A stretch of 61,851 bases of DNA, from positions 1 to 61,851 of the forward strand of contig DAONEM010000011.1 in the NCBI GenBank assembly GCA_035403085.1. The letters are read 5' to 3'. Under the pieces are notes generated by a model. That model saw only the letters and a program-made list of their open reading frames with translations, had not been told where the DNA came from and made no database searches. Positions 17,058-24,210 of this stretch are shown in pieces. The position numbers were made by a program, and so were the translations under genes. Each line of letters starts with the position of its first letter. The first letter of the stretch is position 1. The DNA is from JAMOAD01 sp023621955. Its GTDB lineage: Bacteria > Acidobacteriota > Aminicenantia > JAMOAD01.

Positions 17058-17413
17058 CCTTTCAAGACTCCTTCGATCTTCTCCTTGAGAACTTCCGGGG
17101 TGAAAGGCTTGATGATGTAGTCACTGATCCCCGCCTTAAAGGCCTCGAGAACATCCTCTTTGGCGGCGTTTGTCGTGATCATCAGGATAGGGATCTGGGC
17201 ATCCTGCTGGCGAAGTTTTGTCACAAAGGTCATCCCGTCCATCTCGGGCATGTTCCAGTCGGTCAGAACGATGTTGATTCCTCCCTTCCCGATCTCCTCC
17301 AAGGCCTCAAGGCCGTTGGAGGCTTCGGAAACATCGGCAAACCCCAGTTTCTGAAGACTGTTCTTTATGATTCTCCTCATCGTTAAGGAATCGTCGACAA
17401 CCAAAAATTTCAT
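17054..17413 (-). CDS. CheY-like single-domain response regulator
   Basis: A 119-residue stand-alone receiver. All phosphorylation residues are present: the acidic pair in VVDDS (7-8), the phospho-acceptor Asp in LTDWNMPEMDG, Thr in MITT and Lys in IKPF. The ATG at 17413 has GGGAGGA just upstream, so I prefer it to a start four codons earlier. It follows cheW by 18 nt, giving a CheW-CheY pair without CheA or a receptor gene nearby; phosphotransfer must come from elsewhere. Confidence 0.88.
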   Translation of the reverse strand: MKFLVVDDSLTMRRIIKNSLQKLGFADVSEASNGLEALEEIGKGGINIVLTDWNMPEMDGMTFVTKLRQQDAQIPILMITTNAAKEDVLEAFKAGISDYIIKPFTPEVLKEKIEGVLKG

Positions 17414-17431
17414 TGTTCCTCCCAATCGGCC

Positions 17432-17908
17432 TTAGAAAGATTTTTCTATGGCTTTCTTCTCTTCAAAATTCAGAATCTTGTCGGCGTCCAGGATGATGAG
17501 CAGCCGGTCTTCCAGCTTGCCGACACCCTTGAGGTACTCGGAACCGATGCGGCTGATGAGCGGCGGTGGGGGCTCGACCATGGAAGAGGGTAGCCGAAGA
17601 ACCTCAGTGACCAGATCGACCACGAACCCCACCAGTTTGTTCTCTATCTCCAAAACGATGATCCGTGTTTGGGAATCTTTCTCTTTTTCGTTGAAACCGA
17701 AACGTTTCCGAAGAGAGATGACGGGGATCACCTTCCCCCTGAGGTTGATCACCCCTTCAACGAAGAGAGGAGCGTTGGGAACCGGAGTGATCTCTACGAG
17801 ACGGATAATCTCTTGAACTTTGAGAATATCCAGAACAAACTCCTCTCCGCCCAACTTAAACCCGACAACCTGGTAAATGACGTTTTCGTGTTGTGCTTGT
17901 TCCATCAT
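17432..17908 (-). CDS. cheW: CheW-like coupling protein
   Basis: A 158-residue CheW domain protein, the adaptor that links chemoreceptors to the CheA kinase. Typical features are the opening VVGFKLGGEEFVLDILKVQEI, the PNAPLFVEGVINLRGKVIPVISLRKRFG core and the closing RLLIILDADKIL. The start ATG is paired with a second ATG and preceded by AAGGAG. It lies between a PilZ gene (9 nt gap) and cheY, suggesting a combined c-di-GMP/chemosensory output module. Confidence 0.9.
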   Translation of the reverse strand: MMEQAQHENVIYQVVGFKLGGEEFVLDILKVQEIIRLVEITPVPNAPLFVEGVINLRGKVIPVISLRKRFGFNEKEKDSQTRIIVLEIENKLVGFVVDLVTEVLRLPSSMVEPPPPLISRIGSEYLKGVGKLEDRLLIILDADKILNFEEKKAIEKSF

Positions 17909-17917
17909 GGCGGCTCC

Positions 17918-18316
17918 TTATTCTCCGAAATTTTCTTCGATGAACCGAACGATACCTTCCCGGTCTCTCTCGTCGATGTTGAGAAACTTCAAACCGATTT
18001 CGTAGTTCCCCTCCCCCAGCTCTTCCACCCTGGCGACTTGGCCTATCACGGTGATCGGCTCGGATCGGGAGGTCTGGTCGAACTTCAGAAACCCGGGGTA
18101 GTACTTCTGCCAACCCTGAAGATCGAAGGTCACCTTGAAGAGAGTTCCCAGCGAGTAGGGCTCAGCGGTCTCCAAAAGGAGTCCGCCGCCGCCGACATCC
18201 TTGTAGCGGGCCTCTTTGAGCTCCTTTTCCTGAGAAGAATACTCCACAATCTTATAAACAACGCGGGACTCTTTCGGTAACCTCTTGTAGTTTCTCCGCT
18301 CCTGGGTAAGGGTCAT
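17918..18316 (-). CDS. PilZ domain protein, probable c-di-GMP receptor
   Basis: A 132-residue single PilZ domain. The RRNYKR segment near residue 8 supplies the RxxxR c-di-GMP-binding arginines; DVGGGGLLLE (about 40-49) corresponds to the second (D/N)xSxxG motif, with Gly in place of Ser. A beta-barrel and a C-terminal helix (RDREGIVRFIEENF) follow. GAGGAG lies 8 nt before the ATG. The gene begins 37 nt after the sigma54 activator and may share its transcript. Confidence 0.8.
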   Translation of the reverse strand: MTLTQERRNYKRLPKESRVVYKIVEYSSQEKELKEARYKDVGGGGLLLETAEPYSLGTLFKVTFDLQGWQKYYPGFLKFDQTSRSEPITVIGQVARVEELGEGNYEIGLKFLNIDERDREGIVRFIEENFGE

Positions 18317-18353
18317 AGAGTGCTCTCCTCAGAGGGATATCCGTTTTTATCTA

Positions 18354-19721
18354 TCATGATCCCCCCTCCTTGTCAATCTCGGTAAGAAGGTCCAATTTCT
18401 TCATCTTCTCCAGAAGAGTGGTCCTCTTGATCTGGAGAAGATCGGCGGCTCTCTTCTTGTTCCCTCCGGTCTTTTCCAGGCTTCGTAGGATCAGCTGTTT
18501 CTCGACGCTGTGAACGACCGTCGCCAGGGGAATTCCGTCTGCCCACTCCCCTCCCGTCAGAGGATGGCCGGGCTTGAGGGCCTCCCCGGCCGTCGCATAC
18601 TCGGCGGGCAGGTCCGAAGGGAGAAGGGTCTGTCGGGGACCGGAGAGGACGACCATCCTTTGGACAAGGTTCTCAAGCTCCCGGACGTTTCCAGGAAAGG
18701 GAAGAGTCTGAAGCTGCTGAAGCAGGGAGAGGGAGTAGGTCTTCTGGGGAAGGCCCTGCTCACGGCAGAACTTGTTCAGGACCGCCGCGGCGATCAGGGG
18801 GATATCCTCTCTCCGCTCCCTCAGAGGCGGGATCTGGACCGGAAAGACGTTGAGCCTGTAGAAGAGGTCCTCCCGGAACTCTCCCCGGTCGATCATCTCC
18901 TTAAGGTTCCTGTTCGTCGCCGCCACGACCCGTACATCCACCTTGGTGAGCCGGTTGCTTCCGATCCTTTCGACCTCTCGCTCCTGGAGAACCCTCAGAA
19001 GCTTGATCTGGAGCAGAGGGCTCATGGTGCTGATCTCGTCGAGGAAGATCGTTCCCCCTTGGGCGGCCTCGAACTTCCCGGCCTTCTCGTAGAGGGCGTT
19101 GGTGAAAGAACCCTTCACATGACCGAAGAGTTCATCTTCCAGAAGGTTTTCCGGAATCGCGCCGCAGTGGATCGGGACGAAGGGGCTCCCGGAACGGCCG
19201 GAGAAAGCGTGGATGGCCCGGGCGAAGAGCTCCTTTCCCGTTCCGCTCTCCCCGGAGAGAAGAACCGTGACGTTCAGGGGGGCGACCTTGTCGATGAGCC
19301 CGTAGACCTCGAACATGCTCCGTCCCTTCCCGGCTATCCCCATCTGAAGGAACCGTCGGGAGAGGGCGATCAGATAGGCCGATCCGTCCCCTTTCCTGAG
19401 GGAATCAACCCAACCGGTGATCTCTTTGGCCGCTTCTTGAGGATCCTTCCCGGAGACGACGCCGTCGGTCCCCTCCCTCTCCTCGCCTCCCCGGCGGAGA
19501 AGGGTGGTGTTCGGAGTCGCCCAGAGGGAGAGCAGCTCGTCAAGGCGCTCCTCCTCTTCCTCGAAGAGGGGGCTGAGAACGATGAGGTCGAAAGGCTCTG
19601 ATACGGCCTTCCTTTCACCCTCTCCGACGGAACGGAAGTGGTGGATGGCCAAATCGTCGCCTAGGAGCTTAACAACCTCCTCGACGAAGCCCTCATCCCT
19701 GTCTAGAAAGAGCACCCTCAT
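18354..19721 (-). CDS. sigma54-dependent transcriptional activator with degenerate receiver
   Basis: NtrC-family enhancer-binding protein of 455 residues. The N-terminal receiver-like domain (1-115) has D7/D9, but the phospho-acceptor position reads LIVLSPLF with Ser 50, so phosphorylation is unlikely. The AAA+ domain shows Walker A GESGTGKE (157-164), the sigma54-contacting loop as GSFTNA (204-209) instead of GAFTGA, and Walker B GGTIFLDEI (222-230). A Fis-type helix-turn-helix (GGNKKRAADLLQIKRTTLLEKMKK) ends the protein. The ATG at 19721 is placed 6 nt behind a consensus -10 box with no Shine-Dalgarno. The divergent FecR gene has a sigma54 promoter and is the obvious target. Confidence 0.9.
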   Translation of the reverse strand: MRVLFLDRDEGFVEEVVKLLGDDLAIHHFRSVGEGERKAVSEPFDLIVLSPLFEEEEERLDELLSLWATPNTTLLRRGGEEREGTDGVVSGKDPQEAAKEITGWVDSLRKGDGSAYLIALSRRFLQMGIAGKGRSMFEVYGLIDKVAPLNVTVLLSGESGTGKELFARAIHAFSGRSGSPFVPIHCGAIPENLLEDELFGHVKGSFTNALYEKAGKFEAAQGGTIFLDEISTMSPLLQIKLLRVLQEREVERIGSNRLTKVDVRVVAATNRNLKEMIDRGEFREDLFYRLNVFPVQIPPLRERREDIPLIAAAVLNKFCREQGLPQKTYSLSLLQQLQTLPFPGNVRELENLVQRMVVLSGPRQTLLPSDLPAEYATAGEALKPGHPLTGGEWADGIPLATVVHSVEKQLILRSLEKTGGNKKRAADLLQIKRTTLLEKMKKLDLLTEIDKEGGS

Positions 19722-19727
19722 GTTTTG

Positions 19728-19756
19728 ATTATAGGGGAAATCTCCAGAGCTGTCCA
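19728..19756 (-). promoter_or_regulatory. sigma70 promoter of the sigma54 activator gene
   Basis: On the minus strand TGGACA (19751-19756), 17 bp, TATAAT (19728-19733). Transcription would start at or next to the ATG at 19721, so the mRNA is predicted leaderless. The twin dyads begin 12 bp upstream of the -35. Confidence 0.65.
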
Positions 19757-19767
19757 CCAGAACAGAG

Positions 19768-19805
19768 ATGTATCTTCAACGATACATGTGTATCTTATCG
19801 TATAC
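19768..19805. promoter_or_regulatory. tandem dyad operators (likely upstream activating sites)
   Basis: A perfect inverted repeat, ATGTATC and GATACAT separated by 6 bp (19768-19787), is followed by a weaker copy, TGTATC-5 bp-GTATAC (19789-19805). The centres are about 19.5 bp apart, close to two helical turns. They lie roughly 88 and 108 bp upstream of the predicted sigma54 start, a usual position for enhancer-binding protein sites, and also upstream of the activator's own promoter. Confidence 0.6.
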
Positions 19806-19857
19806 TCCCGTAATACCTGTCCATGGCCTAAGTCTGCCTCCCGGGCGCCCCCTCTCT

Positions 19858-19874
19858 TTGGCATTGATATTGCT
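19858..19874 (+). promoter_or_regulatory. sigma54 (-24/-12) promoter of the FecR/DUF6600 gene
   Basis: TTGGCATTGATATTGCT carries the invariant GG (19860-19861) and GC (19872-19873) with exactly 10 bp between them, matching the TGGCAC-N5-TTGC consensus except at one position. Transcription would start near 19885, and AGGAGGTG (19896-19903) precedes the ATG at 19908. Confidence 0.75.
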
Positions 19875-19907
19875 TAAAGGTTTTAGACCCTTTGCAGGAG
19901 GTGCACG

Positions 19908-22064
19908 ATGAAACGCATACCGATCTGGTCACTCATACTCTTTCTTCTCCCCCTCTCCCTCTTGACGGCTACGGAAAGGCTTCCTTACAGAATCTCTTAC
20001 ATTCAAGGGGAGGCCATGGTTCAGAGAGGTTACGATGAGGGCTTCGAAGAGGCCTCCATCAACACGCCTCTGGTGGAAGGCGACCGCCTCACCGTCGAAA
20101 ACGGCCGTCTCGAAGTCGACTTGGGCAACCGAAGCTACCTCCGTATGGACAAGGGCTCCGATGTTGTCATCGGCGGTGTCGACCGCAAGGAAGGACGGTT
20201 GCAGATTGACCTGCGCAGGGGAGTCGTGATTCTCGCCCTGGACAACCTGGACAACGAAGGGGACCTTGTGGTGGAGCTGTCGGATGTGGAAATCGTCCCT
20301 CTCGAGAGAGGACTCTACCGAATCGAGGCCACCGGAAACGGTGAAGGCGAGGTCATCGTCTCCAAGGGAATCGCCGAAGTCCTCTCGCAATCCTCTTCCC
20401 GCTACGTCCGTTCCTCTCAGAGCGTCACCGTGAGAGACGGCGGAAGTATCTCCCGTCCCCTCTACGCCTACGAGGGCGACAGGGGTGACAGCTTCGACAG
20501 GTGGAGCGAGACCCGCTCCGCCCAGATGAGGGAGCGCTACGGCCGGTCCAGGGGCTACCTCTCCGACGAACTCTACGACTACGAAAACGACTTGGACCAG
20601 AACGGCTCTTGGGTCAACGTCCCCGAGTACGGACGTTGCTGGCGTCCCCGGGTCGGCTACACCGACTGGCGTCCCTACTACAACGGCCGCTGGACATGGA
20701 TCTTCCCCTACGGATGGACCTGGGTTCCCTACGACACATGGGGATGGGTCACCTACCACTACGGTAGGTGGGATTGGGAGGTCTCCCTGGGTTGGTACTG
20801 GATCCCCGGAAGGAACTGGGGTCCCGCCTGGGTCGATTGGTACTCCTGGGACGACTACATCGGATGGGCTCCCCTGGATTGGCACGGCCGTCCGGTCATC
20901 ATCAACGGAGGAAGGCGACACCACGATTACGACAGAATCCCCGCCACCGCCAGGTCTGTTGTCGTCCTGCGCAAGAACTCCCTGATGTCCCGAAACATCT
21001 CCTCCGTTGCCCTCAGCCATGACTCCGTCCTCAGCTCCTCTTCCCTCTCCAGGGGAAGCTTCAAGTCTCTCGGTTCCCAACCCTTGGCGCGGAGGAACCT
21101 CGAGAGCTCCTCGCTGGGCAACAGCGGAAGAAAGGTCATGAAACGCGCCTACGTCCCCGTCTCAGTCGGCGATCAGGGGGCTCCCTACGGAGGCAACGTG
21201 GTCCCCAAGGGAACGGGGGGGACCATCGTCGGCGCTGACGACCGCTTCCGGAACCCCTCCGCGATTCGGGAGAAATTTTCCGAAAAGGGATCTTCCACGG
21301 ACCGCTCCTCAGGCCGAGAGAGGATCTTCGACAAGAACGGCTCCAACGATGACTCCTCCTTGCAGGAGCGCAAATCCCCCTTCATGAAGAAGAAGAACAC
21401 CGACGAGGATAAGGGGGATTCCAACAACGAACCCCTCTCTTCCAAGAGGTTCCGCACCAAAGATTCCAAGGAAGACGACAGCGGCTCCACATCCTCTTCG
21501 AGCACAACCTCTTCAAGCCCTTCCCGAAAAATCAAGAAGAAAGACGCCCCCTCCTACGATTTTTCTGAGCCTTCCGTCTCCTCTTCATCGTCCCCTGAGG
21601 GAGAGGGTGCTTCCAGACGCTCCTTTTACCGTTTCTTTCAAAAGACCACTCCCTCTACCGATCAGGGTGAGAGGGAGGGACTCTCCAGGCGGCAGATCAT
21701 CGGTACCCCAGAGAGGTTGAATAAATCGGGCGAGAGCCGTTCGCCCTATAGATTCTTTACAGGTTCCTCCGGTGGCTCCGACGACTCTTCGCGTGAGAGC
21801 CTTTCCCTGCGCCGAAGGAGCGAGGGATTTCCCAGCAGAGACTCTCTCGACAGCGGAAGATCAACAAATTCTGAAAGATCGTTCTGGAGCAGAACGAAAG
21901 AGAGAGTGGTCTTTCCCGCGGGAAACTCCGGAGAGTCTCCCACCTTCCGAAGGCAGGAATCCCGAAGCTTCAACCCCTTCTCCTCTTCCAGCGGCAACAG
22001 CGTCTCCTCCCGTTCCTCGGAACGCTCACAGTCTCCCTCCCGCTCCATAAAGAAGAAAGATTGA
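19908..22064 (+). CDS. secreted FecR-domain protein with Trp-rich DUF6600-like region and Ser-rich tail
   Basis: A 718-residue exported protein. It has a signal peptide (about 1-21), then a FecR-like beta domain (about 55-170: EGDRLTVENGRLEVDLG, DLRRGVVILALDN, GLYRIEATGNGEGEVIVSKG). A Trp/Tyr-rich block follows (about 230-330: repeated YGRCWRP, GRWTWIFPYGWTWVPY, YGRWDWE, WAPLDW), typical of DUF6600. The last 380 residues are Ser/Arg/Lys-rich low complexity, with recurring SPSRxIKKKD and YRFF elements. It is expressed from a sigma54 promoter next to a divergent activator, and ends with a strong hairpin. Family function is unknown; cell-surface display or matrix association is an inference. Confidence 0.8.
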   Translation: MKRIPIWSLILFLLPLSLLTATERLPYRISYIQGEAMVQRGYDEGFEEASINTPLVEGDRLTVENGRLEVDLGNRSYLRMDKGSDVVIGGVDRKEGRLQIDLRRGVVILALDNLDNEGDLVVELSDVEIVPLERGLYRIEATGNGEGEVIVSKGIAEVLSQSSSRYVRSSQSVTVRDGGSISRPLYAYEGDRGDSFDRWSETRSAQMRERYGRSRGYLSDELYDYENDLDQNGSWVNVPEYGRCWRPRVGYTDWRPYYNGRWTWIFPYGWTWVPYDTWGWVTYHYGRWDWEVSLGWYWIPGRNWGPAWVDWYSWDDYIGWAPLDWHGRPVIINGGRRHHDYDRIPATARSVVVLRKNSLMSRNISSVALSHDSVLSSSSLSRGSFKSLGSQPLARRNLESSSLGNSGRKVMKRAYVPVSVGDQGAPYGGNVVPKGTGGTIVGADDRFRNPSAIREKFSEKGSSTDRSSGRERIFDKNGSNDDSSLQERKSPFMKKKNTDEDKGDSNNEPLSSKRFRTKDSKEDDSGSTSSSSTTSSSPSRKIKKKDAPSYDFSEPSVSSSSSPEGEGASRRSFYRFFQKTTPSTDQGEREGLSRRQIIGTPERLNKSGESRSPYRFFTGSSGGSDDSSRESLSLRRRSEGFPSRDSLDSGRSTNSERSFWSRTKERVVFPAGNSGESPTFRRQESRSFNPFSSSSGNSVSSRSSERSQSPSRSIKKKD

Positions 22065-22081
22065 TCTTAAGGTCAACACCC

Positions 22082-22111
22082 AACGGGGGAGAGGAACCCC
22101 TCTCCCCCGTT
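22082..22111 (+). terminator. strong hairpin after the FecR/DUF6600 gene
   Basis: Perfect 13 bp arms (AACGGGGGAGAGG and its complement) enclose a 4 nt loop, 18 nt after the stop codon. The following bases are pyrimidine-rich without a clean T run, so this could also be a 3' stabilising hairpin. Confidence 0.65.
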
Positions 22112-22121
22112 CTCACCCTCC

Positions 22122-22151
22122 TTGACACATTCGCGGCATAAGGGCTATACT
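22122..22151 (+). promoter_or_regulatory. sigma70 promoter of the tldE-like gene
   Basis: TTGACA (22122-22127), 18 bp, TATACT (22146-22151). The -10 ends 7 nt before the ATG at 22159, again predicting a leaderless mRNA. Confidence 0.65.
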
Positions 22152-22158
22152 TTCCTCC

Positions 22159-23475
22159 ATGGCCGAATTCTCCCCGGAAAACCTTGTAGAATTAGCCCTT
22201 CGGAAGGGAGCGACCCGGGCTGACGCCCTGGTGAAAGAGGAAGAGATTCGACTCTTTCGACTCTCCTCAAAGGGACCCCTTCCCCTCCGGCTAGTGAGGA
22301 CCCTCCGTGGGATTCTGAGGGTTCAAAGGGAAGGAAGGCTCCTCTCCCTCTCCATGACCCCCTCCAAAGACCTAAAAAATCGCGTGGAAGAGCTCTGCCG
22401 AAGGCTCCTCTCCTCCCCGGCCCTTAAAGACCCTCCTCTTCCACCCCTTTCCCAGTTGGCCCTTCCGGCAACAGAGCTCTCCCTCTTCGACGAAACCGTT
22501 CCCCGTCTCTGGAGCGGCGAAATGGAGAGCTTTTTTTCCGAAGCCAAAGAGGGGGCGTACAGTTTGGACGGAAGGATCGTCTCCCTCTCGGGAGAGGGGG
22601 AGGCGAGGGTCGCCCAGACCAGCTTCGCCACATCCCTTGGCCATAGGGCCTCCTACGGGTCCACTTTAACCAGGGTGGATCTCTTTGCCAAGGCCATAAG
22701 CGGAGATCGTGAAGGGGTGGGGACCTTTCACTCCCACCACCGTTTCTGGAGGGGGAACGAGAGGGGAGAAACCTTGGGCGCCTTAACGGGACAGAGGGCC
22801 GTCGATTCTCTCCAATCCCTTCCCGCGCCTAAAGGAGAGCACCCCCTCCTCCTCTCCCCTCCCGCCGCATCCTCTCTCTTCGGCTTCTGGATGAAGAGTC
22901 TGCTTGCGGATGCATCCCTCCCCCTTGGCTCCGTGGTCGCCTCTCCCCTGATCTCGGTCACCGACTCTCCCCTCTTTCCCGGCGGAGTCAGGTCCAGACC
23001 CTTCGACGATGAGGGCCTCTATTGTAGAAAAACAACCCTTGTGGAGAAGGGGATTCTGAAGAACAGGCTCACGGATTCGGCCTGCGCCGGGAGAGACGCC
23101 CTCCCCTTTACCGCTTCGGCCTGGGAAGAGGAGGGTCGTATGATCGTCTCCCCTTCGAACCTCTCCCTCCAACCGGGGAGGGAGGAGGAGGCGGAGCTCC
23201 TCAAGGGAGTGGGAAGAGGGTTTTGGATTACCGGACTCTCCGCAGAGCCTCTCTTGGGAAGCCTCTCATCCTCGTCCCTTTGGTGGGCCCACGGGTTCTG
23301 GGTGGAACCGGGGGCTCCGGCTCTTCCGGTGGAACCCTTCCTTCTCAGGCTCGTCCCCTCCCCCCTCTTACACGGGTTGGTCGCCCTGGGGAAAGAGATC
23401 GACCGCAACCGCTCCTTCACCCCCGCTCCGGCTCTTCTCATGGAGAGGGGAACAAACCTTGGAGGTCTAAGATGA
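22159..23475 (+). CDS. TldE/PmbA-like protein
   Basis: A 438-residue member of the TldD/PmbA family. TldD-TldE heterodimers are metalloproteases that trim peptides, including modified peptide antibiotics and CcdA. The C-terminal half shows the family signature: the TDSPLFPGGVRSRPFDDEGLYCRKTTLVEKGIL region, followed by an Ala/Gly-rich stretch. No HExxxH zinc motif is present, as expected of the TldE partner rather than TldD. No tldD lies in the window. Sequence identity to TldE looks low and the protein may be specialised. Its ATG follows the promoter by 7 nt; the 3' end overlaps the next gene by ATGA. Confidence 0.7.
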   Translation: MAEFSPENLVELALRKGATRADALVKEEEIRLFRLSSKGPLPLRLVRTLRGILRVQREGRLLSLSMTPSKDLKNRVEELCRRLLSSPALKDPPLPPLSQLALPATELSLFDETVPRLWSGEMESFFSEAKEGAYSLDGRIVSLSGEGEARVAQTSFATSLGHRASYGSTLTRVDLFAKAISGDREGVGTFHSHHRFWRGNERGETLGALTGQRAVDSLQSLPAPKGEHPLLLSPPAASSLFGFWMKSLLADASLPLGSVVASPLISVTDSPLFPGGVRSRPFDDEGLYCRKTTLVEKGILKNRLTDSACAGRDALPFTASAWEEEGRMIVSPSNLSLQPGREEEAELLKGVGRGFWITGLSAEPLLGSLSSSSLWWAHGFWVEPGAPALPVEPFLLRLVPSPLLHGLVALGKEIDRNRSFTPAPALLMERGTNLGGLR

Positions 23476-24209
23476 GACTCAGAACCGCCATACTCTTCCT
23501 CTGCTTTCTTTCCCTCCTCCTTCCGGCCCAGGATCTTCTGCAGAAGGCCGACTCCCTCTTCGACCAGAGGGAGACTCCCGAGAGGCTCTCAGAAGCGATA
23601 ACGCTTCTTGAGCAGGAACAGCAGAGTCGACCCGGCCAGTACCCGGTTCTCTGGAGGCTCTGTAAATACCTCTACCACCAGGGTCTTCACCTCTCTTCGG
23701 GCCCTATCGCCGAAACCTTCAACAGGGCCGTAAACTATGGAGAAAAGGCGGTCAAGGCCGACCCGAAGGGAGTGGAGGGCCACTACTGGCTCGCCGTGGC
23801 CTACGGCAAGTACGGAGAGGCCAAAGGCGTGATGAAGAGTCTCTCCCTGGTCTCTCCCATCAAGAGAGAGATTTACACGGCCCTCAGAACCCAGAGGGAG
23901 TACGAAGGAGCCGGCGCCTACAGGGTCTTGGGGCGCCTCTTCTTCAAGCTCCCCGGCCTTTTCGGAGGGGACAAGGATAAGGCCCTCAACTACCTTCAGA
24001 AGGGGAAGGAGCTCTACCCCTCCAATCCCCTCACCAGGCTCTACCTCGCGGAGGTTCTCTTCGAAAAGAAGAAGAGCGCCGAGGCTTGGGCCGAACTGGA
24101 TTACCTTCTCTCCCTGACCGCCACCGAGGCCCGGTGGAATCCCGAGCTTCCCTTGGTTCTGAAGGAGACCAGGGAGTTGGCCTCCAAACACCCGAGGAAG
24201 GGGAAGTAG
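23472..24209 (+). CDS. TatT-like TPR protein, exported
   Basis: A 245-residue protein with an N-terminal signal segment (about 3-19). TPR-like helices follow: RLSEAITLLEQEQ, FNRAVNYGEKAVKADPKGVEGHYWLAVAYGKYGEAKG and ALNYLQKGKELYPSNPLTRLYLAEVLFEKKKSAEAWAEL in sequence. The segment around residues 75-115 resembles TatT, the extracytoplasmic T component linked to some TRAP transporters, but no TRAP genes are nearby. The ATG overlaps the stop of the TldE-like gene (ATGA), so the two are coupled. Confidence 0.6.
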   Translation: MRLRTAILFLCFLSLLLPAQDLLQKADSLFDQRETPERLSEAITLLEQEQQSRPGQYPVLWRLCKYLYHQGLHLSSGPIAETFNRAVNYGEKAVKADPKGVEGHYWLAVAYGKYGEAKGVMKSLSLVSPIKREIYTALRTQREYEGAGAYRVLGRLFFKLPGLFGGDKDKALNYLQKGKELYPSNPLTRLYLAEVLFEKKKSAEAWAELDYLLSLTATEARWNPELPLVLKETRELASKHPRKGK

Positions 24210-24210
24210 G

